Assembly: GCF_016863535.1 (NCBI RefSeq)
Contig: NZ_BOPB01000034.1
Span: 1 to 63,183 of the forward strand
Reading direction: 5' to 3'
Length of the DNA stretch: 63,183 bases
DNA from: Micromonospora lutea
GTDB taxonomy: Bacteria > Actinomycetota > Actinomycetes > Mycobacteriales > Micromonosporaceae
Positions 8,954 to 17,192 of the stretch are shown piece by piece. The notes under the pieces were generated by a model. The model worked only from the letters and a program-made list of their open reading frames with translations, was not told where the DNA came from and did no database searches. The first letter of the stretch is position 1. Every line of letters starts with the position of its first letter. A program made the translations under genes and the position numbers.

Positions 8954-9406
8954 ATGATCACAGATCCGACGATCCTGCGGATCGGCGAGGCCGTGCAACT
9001 CAACCACGGAGGCGAGCGAGAAGCCGCTCGCCGCATGTTCGAGGAGATCTGGGAAGAGATCGGCGGAGAGCAAGGCGATCCCCTGCAACGCTGCACGCTC
9101 GCACATGCGATGGCCGATGCACAGGACGACGTCGAGCAGGAGCTGCTGTGGGACCAGCGGGCGCTGACGGCGGCCGGCCTGATCACCGAGGAGCGGATCG
9201 CGGAGGCCGGGGTGATGCTCTCGGTGGAAGGCCTGTACCCCTCGCTGCACCTGAACCTTAGCGAGTGCTACCGCAAGCTCGGCGACCTCGATCGGGCTCA
9301 TGAGCACCTCAAGCAGGCACAGGCCACCATCGGGGCATTGGGCGACGACGCGTACGGGCAGTTGATCAGGGACGGTCTCAAGCAGATGACCGAGCGGTTG
9401 CGTTGA
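8954..9406 (+). CDS. TPR-like hypothetical protein
   Basis: A 150-aa, almost entirely helical cytoplasmic protein. Helix pairs such as NHGGEREAARRMFEEIWEEI and LHLNLSECYRKLGDLDRAHE match the tetratricopeptide pattern (W/L-G-Y-A-F-A-P spacing) with about three repeats, suggesting a protein-binding scaffold. The start is supported by GGAAGGAAG a few bases upstream. Similar short TPR proteins are widespread and functionally unassigned in actinomycetes. Its 3' end overlaps a small opposing frame by 29 bp. Confidence 0.8.
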   Translation: MITDPTILRIGEAVQLNHGGEREAARRMFEEIWEEIGGEQGDPLQRCTLAHAMADAQDDVEQELLWDQRALTAAGLITEERIAEAGVMLSVEGLYPSLHLNLSECYRKLGDLDRAHEHLKQAQATIGALGDDAYGQLIRDGLKQMTERLR

Positions 9407-9569
9407 CCAAGCCGCGCCGGATGACCCCGCCCCATTCCTGGTCGACACCGGGCTGATAGCGGGAACGGCGAAGATGACCAGTAGCGGGATCACGTACGCG
9501 TCGCACATCCGCACGAACCTTAGCGGCCCTCTCACTGGCCAAGCCTTCAGATTCGTAGTGCACGATCAT
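9378..9569 (-). CDS. possible small hypothetical protein
   Basis: A 63-aa basic frame (begins MIVHYESEGLASERAAK) whose ATG overlaps the last stop of the frameshifted gene upstream in ATGA fashion, as in a real operon. It overlaps the 3' end of the TPR-like gene. No family was recognised, and it could be the tail of the decayed gene. Confidence 0.3.
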   Translation of the reverse strand: MIVHYESEGLASERAAKVRADVRRVRDPATGHLRRSRYQPGVDQEWGGVIRRGLVNATARSSA

Positions 9570-10058
9570 TGAGTACGGTCGACTCGCCGACCCGCCACCG
9601 GTCCACTAGGGACTGTTGGTGAGCAGTTGCACAACATAGCGTTGCGGGAGACACCCCTTCCAACAGAGAGGGCGATCCCATGCCATTCGGGCTCTTCGAA
9701 GTTAGGCGGGGTTGAGGTGTCCGCGGTGGCGTCGGGTACGAAGAGCCAGTTTCCTCGCCCATGGTCTGTGAGGAAGTAGGGGCCGGTAGGGAGGTTCGGC
9801 TGATTGGCTCTTCGCGGTGCATTGTCCACGGTGCCATGGGCCGCCGATTTGGTGCAGCGTAATCCCTCGCTTCTGCCAGTAATCCGATTCATTCCTCAGC
9901 CGCTCAATGATGCCACGGAGTTCCTTCGCTGAGTACTGTGCGTCATGCATCCGGACTCGATCTCGCCACGGTTCAGCCGAAATCGCCAGGTCGAACGAAT
10001 TGTCGAGCGGATGATGTCCTCCGCGCAGCCGGATCGATGTCGACGGCAGCGAAGACAA
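9566..10058 (-). pseudogene. frameshifted gene of unknown function in lower-GC DNA
   Basis: Two minus-strand frames look like halves of one protein. The first (10058 to about 9840) has helical content such as AKELRGIIERLRNESDYWQK. The second (about 9840 to 9566) has PTGPYFLTDHGRGNWLFVPD. They join only with a frameshift near 9840, around the repeated GGPWH/AAHG coding area. Base composition here is clearly below that of the neighbours, which suggests recent acquisition. It is a decayed gene or carries a sequencing error; no family is recognised. Confidence 0.45.
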
Positions 10059-10187
10059 CCGCCGTCATGCGCACTCGAAGTGCGCGCGGATGCTGCGGAT
10101 CTGTGCCCGATGATCGACACAATCCGATTCGGACGTGGGCTACGAGGTACCGACGGACCTGCCTGGCAGACGCTGATTGTCGGCGGG

Positions 10188-10583
10188 CTACAGGTTGTTG
10201 ATCCGGGCCAGCAGCTCTTCCTCGGTCAGGTTTTCCAGGACCGCATCCTGCTTGCGGCCCAGGACTGCCAGCAGCTTCTCCTTCTCCAGCTTCTTGGCCG
10301 CTGCCGCCTTTGCGGCCTGGTCCTCCGCGAGGCGGACGGCGATGACGTGCTTGACGACCTCCAACTTGGTCTCCAAAATCGCCTTTGCCGGATTGGCCTC
10401 CGTGGTGACGAACGACTCGGTGTCGACGGCCTTGAGTTCGGCGTTGACCGCCTTGGCCACGTCATCGAGGCTGAAGCCGGACTTGGCGGTCAGCGGAAGC
10501 TCCCACAACTGCTCCGTGGTCAGCAATCCCTTGGCCGACGGATAGCGGAACTTCTCCCGCGTGGCCTGCTCAAAGATGGTCAC
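10188..10583 (-). CDS. 131-aa partner protein of the 669-aa gene
   Basis: A soluble 131-aa protein: a compact N-terminal part (FEQATREKFRYPSAKGLLTT, then LWELPLTAKSGFSLDDVAKA) followed by a long charged, alanine- and lysine-rich helix that is probably a coiled coil, ending in LTEEELLARINNL. The GTG at 10583 has AGAGAGG upstream and lies 31 bases after the 669-aa gene, so the two are surely co-transcribed. From memory it resembles a family of short proteins common in phages and phage-like loci; this was not verified. Function is unknown. Confidence 0.75.
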   Translation of the reverse strand: MTIFEQATREKFRYPSAKGLLTTEQLWELPLTAKSGFSLDDVAKAVNAELKAVDTESFVTTEANPAKAILETKLEVVKHVIAVRLAEDQAAKAAAAKKLEKEKLLAVLGRKQDAVLENLTEEELLARINNL

Positions 10584-10614
10584 GATGGCCTCTCTCCGAT
10601 TTCTGGGTAGGGAA

Positions 10615-12624
10615 TCAGAACTGGATGCTGGTGAGGCGGCGCCGGCCGCCGGTCATGGTCACCTTGGCGATCACAGAGCTGCGGACCGTGGAGCTGAAGC
10701 CGAGGCCGGACAGCTGATCCGGAGACGGCTCACACTTCGTGCGGTCGCCGAGAACCTCGAACACCTTGCGATGCGGTTGCAGGTCGCCGCGGAGGAACTC
10801 GTTGTAGATCCCCCGCGTCGGCTGGTCGTTCACGCACCCCTTCAGGATGAAGAAGTAGTGCCGGTTGCCGACCTCGTTGTCGTCGAAGTAGTTCGGCGAG
10901 TACATGATCGTGGACACCGGCACGAACTGTTCGGTGGTGATGCCCCACAACTCCTTGCCCGCACTGCCCGGCTGCACGTCCTTACCCGGCCGGAAAGCGG
11001 TGATCACCCCGCCGACAACCGTCATCCGGCCCACCTCGACGGTCTCTTTGTGGCCGACCGCGCGCTCGTGGCTGTAATGCTCGATCTTCCCGTTGCTCTC
11101 GGTCTCGATCACGAAGCCGACGTCGCTGCTGTCCCGCTTGCGGTACTGGTTCACCTCGATCCGGTACTCACCGTCGGGGACACGGTCGGTCCAGGTGACG
11201 TTCTCCACCGGCTCGCGGGAGAGCGTCCCACCCGCGTTCATGTCGACGTCCAGCTTGTTGCGCTTCTCCTGGTACCAGATATGGTCGCCGTTCGGTTCGA
11301 ACACATGCAGGTCGAGGTCGTCGTGGTTGAACCAGGACAGGCTCACCCGCAGCCTGCCGGTGACGTTGCCGCCGGCCCGCTTGACCTTCTCCTTGATCGA
11401 GTCGGTGACGTTGCCGTTGTAGGACCAGGCGAAATCGTTGTCCCAGGTGAACAGCCGCGGGGCGGCCGGGTGCCGGCCGGTGGTGAGACTGACGAGGTGC
11501 GGTTCGTGGCTGTTGGCGACCCACAGGTCGATGGTCGCGGCACCGGGCAGGATGTCTTTGATGAAGGAGACCACCGGAACCTCCTCCGGCTTCGCGTGAT
11601 GGAGGCGCGCACCTGACGACCTGGTGGTGGCCGCCTGCATGAGCAGCCCTTCGATGCCGTCCTTCATCCGCGACTGGGTGTCGTTGTCGACCCACAACAC
11701 GTTGGTGACCGACACGTCGGACAGCCGGGCGAACCGTCGCTGCAACGACTCCTCGATGCCCAGCTCGTCGATGGTCTTCATGGCGGCCTTCACCATGACC
11801 GGGGTGATCAACGCCCTGGGGCGCTGGTAATTCTGCGGCGCCACCTTCGTCTCGAACGACCGGACCGCCTGCTCCAGGTCGACGCCCACGGAGAGGTCCT
11901 GGGCGAGGGTGCCGATCACCGTGTTGCGGAACCGGGCCGCCGGGTTCATGGCGTTGGCGAAGACGAAGGCCCGTCCGTCGGTCGCCTTCGTCCACCGGTT
12001 CTGCAGCGACCGGAACTCGGTCACCGCCCGACGATGCTCCGTGCCACGGTAGAGGGCGTTGTCGTCGATAAGGTCGACGACGGTGTCCAGAGCGTGCTGG
12101 CTCAGCTCGGCCAGGCCACGCTGGAAGACCTGCACCGCGGCGTCGAACTGGCCCTGTGCCGCGCCGACGTCTTCGCTGCGATGCCGCTTCTCCACCCGGC
12201 CGTGCAGGTGGTGCCACACCTCGACCTGGCCGTCGCGCAGCGTTCGGGTGGTCTTCGTCCCGTACTGAGCCTGAGTGCACCGGAAGATGGTGGACAACGG
12301 CAGCGACAGAACGAACTCGTCCAGAGCGGCGGCGACGACGGAGAAGACCGGGTCGGAGGCCGACACCCCGGACCAGACGGTACGGACCCGCCCGTCGTCG
12401 ATCTCAACGACGTTGCCGAAGTGCTTGATGAAACCGCGGCAGGTCGAGCAGTCGTACTCGGATCGCTCACGGAACCGCAGATTGGTGCCGGCGGGGAAGG
12501 AATCGAGGAAGGTGAGCCAGAGTGAGTCCCGGTCGAGACCGTCGCCGACGATGTACAACTCACCCTTGGACATCGTGGACAGACGCGTAGTCACATCCGT
12601 CACGAACTGCTGGAAATCGTCCAC
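10615..12624 (-). CDS. 669-aa protein with YfaP/DUF2135-like domain, function unknown
   Basis: A large soluble protein with no signal peptide. The N-terminus contains a cysteine pair in YDCSTCRGFIKHFG (near residue 60) and an acidic patch. The middle is helical (residues 130-330). Residues about 420-510 form a beta domain with LSWFNHDDLDLHVFEPNGDH and VPDGEYRIEVNQY, which match the pattern of YfaP/DUF2135 domains. The C-terminus holds MYSPNYFDDNEVGNRHYFFI. It starts at GTG 12624 after GGGGGATGG and is followed at 31 bp by the 131-aa gene. A strong hairpin lies about 45 bp before the start. Molecular role unknown; phage-related or host-defence roles are speculation. Confidence 0.75.
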   Translation of the reverse strand: MDDFQQFVTDVTTRLSTMSKGELYIVGDGLDRDSLWLTFLDSFPAGTNLRFRERSEYDCSTCRGFIKHFGNVVEIDDGRVRTVWSGVSASDPVFSVVAAALDEFVLSLPLSTIFRCTQAQYGTKTTRTLRDGQVEVWHHLHGRVEKRHRSEDVGAAQGQFDAAVQVFQRGLAELSQHALDTVVDLIDDNALYRGTEHRRAVTEFRSLQNRWTKATDGRAFVFANAMNPAARFRNTVIGTLAQDLSVGVDLEQAVRSFETKVAPQNYQRPRALITPVMVKAAMKTIDELGIEESLQRRFARLSDVSVTNVLWVDNDTQSRMKDGIEGLLMQAATTRSSGARLHHAKPEEVPVVSFIKDILPGAATIDLWVANSHEPHLVSLTTGRHPAAPRLFTWDNDFAWSYNGNVTDSIKEKVKRAGGNVTGRLRVSLSWFNHDDLDLHVFEPNGDHIWYQEKRNKLDVDMNAGGTLSREPVENVTWTDRVPDGEYRIEVNQYRKRDSSDVGFVIETESNGKIEHYSHERAVGHKETVEVGRMTVVGGVITAFRPGKDVQPGSAGKELWGITTEQFVPVSTIMYSPNYFDDNEVGNRHYFFILKGCVNDQPTRGIYNEFLRGDLQPHRKVFEVLGDRTKCEPSPDQLSGLGFSSTVRSSVIAKVTMTGGRRRLTSIQF

Positions 12625-12666
12625 CGTTCCATCCCCCTTGATCGCGGAGATCTTACGGAGCGAGCG

Positions 12667-12694
12667 CCAACCGGAGAAACACGTTTCCGGTTGG
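12667..12694. promoter_or_regulatory. hairpin upstream of the 669-aa gene
   Basis: CCAACCGGA (12667-12675) pairs perfectly with TCCGGTTGG (12686-12694), and the stem continues by two A-T pairs past a bulged G. It sits 43 bp before the GTG, where it could act as an operator or a 5' UTR structure. Confidence 0.45.
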
Positions 12695-12849
12695 CCGAAT
12701 GGCCACGGACGGGCGCCGGTGGACGGCGGCCAGTCGACCGGTACGGCGGTGGGGTGCCGGTCGTGCGGTCAGCAGTTGACCGATGGCGCCGTTGAGTACG
12801 CCCCGGCTCAGGCTGTGGTTGCCTTGCCGGTCGACTGAATCGACGGTGA

Positions 12850-13077
12850 CGAACCACCGTACGGCGTGCACTGGAGACCGCCTCGGTGGTGCGGTGGGCG
12901 GCAGGGCGTGCGTTCGTCTGGCTCGACGACGAAATCACCGACACCGACCGGCGTTGGGTCGCCGCACACCACCCACACCCGGCGCTGCTGCACCGCGTCG
13001 ATCCGCATGTGGGACTGGCCGACACCGACCTCACGGCAGTCCGGCGGTGGCTCGACCACCGAGACACGGAAGTGTGA
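12850..13077 (+). pseudogene. C-terminal fragment of a HAD-like (HAD_SAK-type) protein
   Basis: The frame reads RAFVWLDDEITDTDRRWV and later HPALLHRVDPHVGL, the conserved end of secreted or cytosolic HAD-fold proteins related to the HAD_SAK families. A stop at 12847-12849 precedes it and no room exists for the catalytic DxD region, so the 5' part of the gene is missing. The fragment ends with a normal TGA. It is a remnant left by deletion or insertion. Confidence 0.6.
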
Positions 13078-13228
13078 CCCGCTGCGCCGTCCCTCACAGG
13101 CTCGCGCAGCTCGATGTGGTCCGCGACCAGCTGCTCACCCTGGCCGACCGGCTGCCGACGCCCGGGACGTACGCGGCGAACAGTTGATGGTTGCCGGGAT
13201 CACACCGGCAGGAAGGAACAGGTGGATG

Positions 13229-13246
13229 TAGTTGAGTGTTCAACTA
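13229..13246. promoter_or_regulatory. perfect palindromic operator candidate before the KstD-like gene
   Basis: TAGTTGAGTGTTCAACTA is two perfect 7-bp arms around GTGT, in an A/T-rich patch 62 bp upstream of the flavoprotein start. Size and symmetry suit a TetR- or MarR-family repressor. It does not match the KstR consensus I know. No cognate regulator gene is adjacent. Confidence 0.6.
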
Positions 13247-13308
13247 GATGTCACCGCCTCATCTCTTTCTCAACGCGTGCGGGGGGATTACGGAAAACGG
13301 AGGACATC

Positions 13309-15144
13309 ATGGATAGCAGCGCGAGTCGTCGCAGTGGCTCCATCGGCACCGTGACCCAAGAGGGCATCCCCGAACAGGTGGATGTAGCCATCGTCGGGTC
13401 CGGCGGTGCGGGCCTGATGGCGGCACTGACCGCGGCCAAGGAGGGTGCACGAGTCCTGGTCGTCGAGTCCCGGGAAATCGTGGGCGGCGCTACGGGCATC
13501 TCTGCGGGTGCCGCGTGGATTCCCAACCACGGCTTCTCGACCAAGAGCCTGAAGGTGAAGGACGACCTGGAGCAGGCGCGACGCTACATTTACGGCGAAG
13601 GCCGCGACAAGGTCCTCGACCCCGACCTGGTGGAGAAGTTCCTGGTGACCGGACCGCAGGTTGCGCGGTACATCGAGGAGCACACGTCCTTTGGTTGGAT
13701 CCCCACGATCTGGCCCGACTACCGCTCCGACATCGATGGCGCCTCCGTCGGTCGGGCGCTCTTCCCCGGCCCCTACTCCCCCACGGGGCTGGGAGATGCC
13801 GCGAAGTACGTGCGGCCAGCCCTGACGACGGGCATGGCCAAGAACCCGCTCCCGTTCTGGTTGCTGGGTGGAATCGGCATCGATGACGTCTGGCTCGCCG
13901 GACCGGCGCTGGTGGGGGCCCTGCTCGAGGCCGGCCTGCGCAATGGCGTCGACGTGCGGGTCGAGGCGCCCGCGACCCGACTCATCATCGAGGAGTCGGC
14001 GGTGCGGGGGATTGTCGTACGAGCTGACGACGGCGTGGAGCACACCGTTCGCGCCACCAGGGGTGTCCTGCTGGCCAGCGGCGGGTTCGAGAGCTCGAGC
14101 GACCTGACGACAACGTATCTCGACGCGCCATTCGGCGTGCAGGTCTCCCCCAAGGGCCACGACGGCATCGCGGTTCAGCTGGCCAAGGACGTGGGCGCTG
14201 ACCTGACCGGTATGGAGGACGCCTGGTGGATGCCGGGCGTACAACTGCCCGGTGAAGAACTGGAGGGCCGTCCGCTCAGTCGCGTCTTCCTGGGCGAACG
14301 AGCGCTGCCACACAGCATCATGGTGAACAGCAACGGGGAGCGCTTCGCGAACGAGGCGCTCGCCTACGACCAGTTCGGAAAGATCATGCGCGAGGTCGAC
14401 TCGGAGACGGGCACCATGCCGAACGCCACGGCGTGGCTGATCTTCGACCAGAACTACTGGACGAAGTTCGGGATCTTTGGCGTGACTCCAAGGGGACCCG
14501 TCCCCGACTACCTCCACAGCGCCGACACCTTGTCGGAGCTGGCCGCCAAGATCGGGGTCGACGAGGTCGGACTGCTCCGCACGGTCGACCGGTTCAACCC
14601 GGAAGCGCGCCGAGGTCGTGACCCTCAGTTCAACCGCGGTGAGACCCTGTTCGACCGCTACTTCGGCGCCTACTACCCCAGGCTGGGCAGGTACTCGCCC
14701 GATGCGCTCTTCCCCGCCGCGACGGCGAAGGCGCGGATGCGTATCGCCGCCCTGCTCGGTCCGGTCGTGCGCAAGCTGGCGGGGCGGGTGGCGAAGAAGG
14801 CCGACCCCGAGCGCCTGCGTTCCGTCGTGGTCGGCCCCCTGGCGAAGATCATCCGCCCGATGCTGAAGAGCCCGAGGTCGAGCGTGCTCGGCCCGGTCGA
14901 CACCGCGCCCTACTACGCGCTCAAGGTGCAGGCCAGTGCGCTCGGAACGGTGGGTGGTCCCCGGACCGACGCATCGGGACGCGCGCTGAACACCGAAGGC
15001 AAGACCATCCCCGGCCTGTACGCCGCCGGCAACGCGGGTGGCGCTCCCATGAAGGGGTTCTACGGAGGCGCCGGAGGGACGATCTCGCTGGGGCTGGTGT
15101 TCGGCTACCTGGCGGGCCGCGACGCCGCGCGACGGCAAGGATGA
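13309..15144 (+). CDS. FAD-dependent dehydrogenase, 3-ketosteroid delta-1-dehydrogenase-like
   Basis: A 611-aa flavoprotein of the fumarate reductase/KstD superfamily. The N-terminal Rossmann motif is VAIVGSGGAGLMAALTAAKE (about residues 25-44) with the FAD-binding acidic residue in VVESRE. The family C-terminal FAD motif is present as LYAAGNAGGAPMKGFYGGAG. Such enzymes oxidise steroid A-rings or related cyclic ketones with transfer of electrons to a quinone or other acceptor. The start has GGAGG at 13299-13303. Its stop overlaps the next gene (ATGA), so both are translated together. Substrate is uncertain; length and internal region favour a KstD-like rather than a succinate enzyme. Confidence 0.85.
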   Translation: MDSSASRRSGSIGTVTQEGIPEQVDVAIVGSGGAGLMAALTAAKEGARVLVVESREIVGGATGISAGAAWIPNHGFSTKSLKVKDDLEQARRYIYGEGRDKVLDPDLVEKFLVTGPQVARYIEEHTSFGWIPTIWPDYRSDIDGASVGRALFPGPYSPTGLGDAAKYVRPALTTGMAKNPLPFWLLGGIGIDDVWLAGPALVGALLEAGLRNGVDVRVEAPATRLIIEESAVRGIVVRADDGVEHTVRATRGVLLASGGFESSSDLTTTYLDAPFGVQVSPKGHDGIAVQLAKDVGADLTGMEDAWWMPGVQLPGEELEGRPLSRVFLGERALPHSIMVNSNGERFANEALAYDQFGKIMREVDSETGTMPNATAWLIFDQNYWTKFGIFGVTPRGPVPDYLHSADTLSELAAKIGVDEVGLLRTVDRFNPEARRGRDPQFNRGETLFDRYFGAYYPRLGRYSPDALFPAATAKARMRIAALLGPVVRKLAGRVAKKADPERLRSVVVGPLAKIIRPMLKSPRSSVLGPVDTAPYYALKVQASALGTVGGPRTDASGRALNTEGKTIPGLYAAGNAGGAPMKGFYGGAGGTISLGLVFGYLAGRDAARRQG

Positions 15145-16289
15145 CCCTCCCCGTTGGTGGCCCCGACCGTCGAGACGACGGTCGCGGCCACCCCGCACTG
15201 CCAACCGAGACCTTGGACAGCCTGGTCATCGGCGGCGGGCAGGCTGGCCTCGCCGCGTCCTTCTTCCTCCGGGAAAGGGGCATCGATCATGTGGTTCTCG
15301 ATGCCAACCCGGCGCCCGGGGGCGCCTGGCAGCACCGCTGGGACTCGCTCACCATGGAGGATGTCCATGGGGTCGCCGACCTGCCGGCCGCACCGGCGCC
15401 AGCGCGGTCGCACCGGCGGGCCAACGAGGTGATCCCTGCCTACTTCGGAGAGTACGAGCGGCGGCATCGGCTGCCGGTGGTCCGACCCGTCCACGTCACT
15501 CGTGTGGAAGCCGACGGTGATCTGCTTCTGGTGCACGCCGGCGAGCGGCGATGGCGTACGCGCACCCTGGTCAACGCAACCGGCACCTGGACGCGACCGT
15601 TCGTGCCGTACTACCCAGGGATCACGTCGTTCACCGGCGAGCAGCTCCACACCGTGGCTTTCCCCGGGGCCGAGCACTTCCGCGACAGGCGGGTGCTCGT
15701 CGTCGGTGGCGGCGCCTCGGCTGTGCAGTTCCTCGGTGAGCTTGCACCGGTCACCGACACCCTGTGGGTCACCCGGCGTCCACCGGTGTGGCGTGACGAC
15801 GACTTCGACTCCGAGGCCGGTCTCGCCGCCGTGGCAAGGGTTGAGGAGCGCGTACGCCAAGGACTTCCACCGGCCAGTGTGGTGAGCGTGACCGGCCTGG
15901 CGCTGCGGCCCCAGGAGCGTCGCGCGGCGGAGCTCGGCGCCTACGTGCGGCGTCCCATGTTCTCGGTGATCGAGCCGGACGGGGTGCGGTGGGCCGACGG
16001 TTCCTTCGAGGCGGTGGACGTGATCTTGTGGGCAACCGGATTCCGCGCTGCTGTCGACCATCTGGCTCCGCTCGGACTGCGGTCACCGCAGGGCGGCATC
16101 GCCCTCGTGCAGGTCCCCGGCAACGTTCAGGGCGCCACCACGGCCGTGCGAGATCCGCGCGTGCAGTTGGTCGGCTACGGCCCGTCAGCGAGCACCGTCG
16201 GGGCGAGCCGGGCCGGACGGGCCGCCGCAGCCGCCGTCGTGCGGCACCTGGCGCGCGACGCCGCGGCGACACCGTCAGCGTGGAGGTGA
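15141..16289 (+). CDS. flavin-containing monooxygenase-type oxidoreductase
   Basis: A 382-aa FAD/NADPH protein. The FAD motif GGGQAGLAASFFLRERG is near residues 32-48 and the NADPH motif VVGGGASAVQFLGEL near 190-205. The intervening ATGTW and late ATGFR boxes are typical of the group. It is translationally coupled to the preceding flavoprotein, suggesting two successive oxidations of one substrate, possibly hydroxylation or Baeyer-Villiger oxidation after ring dehydrogenation (inference). The Ser/Ala-rich C-terminus has no targeting signal. A CRISPR remnant begins 30 bp after the stop. Confidence 0.85.
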   Translation: MTLPVGGPDRRDDGRGHPALPTETLDSLVIGGGQAGLAASFFLRERGIDHVVLDANPAPGGAWQHRWDSLTMEDVHGVADLPAAPAPARSHRRANEVIPAYFGEYERRHRLPVVRPVHVTRVEADGDLLLVHAGERRWRTRTLVNATGTWTRPFVPYYPGITSFTGEQLHTVAFPGAEHFRDRRVLVVGGGASAVQFLGELAPVTDTLWVTRRPPVWRDDDFDSEAGLAAVARVEERVRQGLPPASVVSVTGLALRPQERRAAELGAYVRRPMFSVIEPDGVRWADGSFEAVDVILWATGFRAAVDHLAPLGLRSPQGGIALVQVPGNVQGATTAVRDPRVQLVGYGPSASTVGASRAGRAAAAAVVRHLARDAAATPSAWR

Positions 16290-16319
16290 CCTCGGAGCAC
16301 GCGTGGCGCTGCACCAGCA

Positions 16320-16408
16320 ATGAGGCCATGCACGTCGGGGTGCTCCGGTGCCACCGGGTGGTGCCGACGCGGGTGGCGCACCCTCCCCACGCACGTGGGG
16401 GTGCTCCG
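16320..16408 (+). CRISPR. degenerate two-repeat type I-E CRISPR remnant
   Basis: One well-formed 28-bp repeat lies at 16381-16408 (core CCCCACGCACGTGGGG followed by GTGCTCCG), typical of actinobacterial type I-E arrays. Exactly 61 bp upstream is a second copy (16320-16347) with an intact 3' half but eroded 5' half. The 33-bp spacer between (16348-16380) gives the standard 61-bp I-E period. The minus-strand translation across the good repeat reads EHPHVRGE, a known hallmark of such repeats. No cas gene is in the window, so it is an orphan relic. Confidence 0.7.
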
Positions 16409-16529
16409 TTGGGGTTGCCCCGGGACCTTGCTGAGGCGAGGATACGGCAATGACAGCGCTCCAGCCGGCACGATCCGCGGCGCCGAAACCCTGCACTGTG
16501 CCCCGCGTGCGGCGGATCGTGGCACCGGC

Positions 16530-17192
16530 ATGACGGCCGCCCATCGTCACCGCCCGGTCGTCACGCTGGCCGCTCTCTACGGCGCGGGTGGCAGCGTCGT
16601 CGGGCCCCGGGTGGCCGAGCGGCTCGGCGTGCCGTACCTCGACCGGGCGATTCCGGATGCGGTCGTCCGGCAGACCGGCCTGCCTTCGGACGCCGTCGCG
16701 GATGTCGACGATCAGCCCCACAGCGCCATGCGGCGGCTGGTCGCCCGCCTTGGCCGCAGCACGACCGCCACCGGCGGCGCGGCCGGGTCCGCCGAGCACC
16801 TCGACCTGGCTGAACGCACGGTGCGCGCCTACATTGAGGAGGCCCTGGCTCGGGCGAGTGCGGCCGGCGGGGTGGCGCTCGGACGGGGCGGCATGGTCGT
16901 TCTGCGGTCGGTGCCCTGGGCCTTGCACGTTCATCTGGGCGGGCCGCAGGAAAACCGCCTGCGGCAACGGATGGTGATCGAGGGCATCGACCGGGAGACC
17001 GCCGCGAGGCGGCAGCGGGTCGAGGACCGCACCCGCAGGCAGTACGTACGCCGCGCGTACGGCGTCGACGGCGATGACCCCAGCCTGTACCACCTGATGA
17101 TCGACTCGACCGCGATCGACCTGGATACCTGCGTCGACTTGATCGTGGCGGCCAGCCAGGCGCGGGTCCGGGCATTGGAGGGCCAGGCGTGA
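16530..17192 (+). CDS. cytidylate kinase-like family protein
   Basis: A 220-aa P-loop-type protein of the cytidylate-kinase-like family. The N-terminus has VTLAALYGAGGSVVGPRVAE, a variant nucleotide-binding loop, then LGVPYLDRAI. The middle carries GGVALGRGGMVVL and the basic block RQRMVIEGIDRETAARR, and the C-terminus has YHLMIDSTAIDLD. True Cmk acts in CMP phosphorylation; this branch is a separate family often lying in accessory regions and its substrate is not established. The ATG at 16530 gives family-like length; upstream codons run through the CRISPR remnant. Its TGA overlaps the GTG of the next gene. Confidence 0.8.
   Translation: MTAAHRHRPVVTLAALYGAGGSVVGPRVAERLGVPYLDRAIPDAVVRQTGLPSDAVADVDDQPHSAMRRLVARLGRSTTATGGAAGSAEHLDLAERTVRAYIEEALARASAAGGVALGRGGMVVLRSVPWALHVHLGGPQENRLRQRMVIEGIDRETAARRQRVEDRTRRQYVRRAYGVDGDDPSLYHLMIDSTAIDLDTCVDLIVAASQARVRALEGQA

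Noticed and set aside
13288..15204. 638-codon frame opposite the KstD-like gene
   Set aside because: The plus strand encodes a complete flavoprotein with cofactor motifs; the opposite frame has no motif and no ribosome site.
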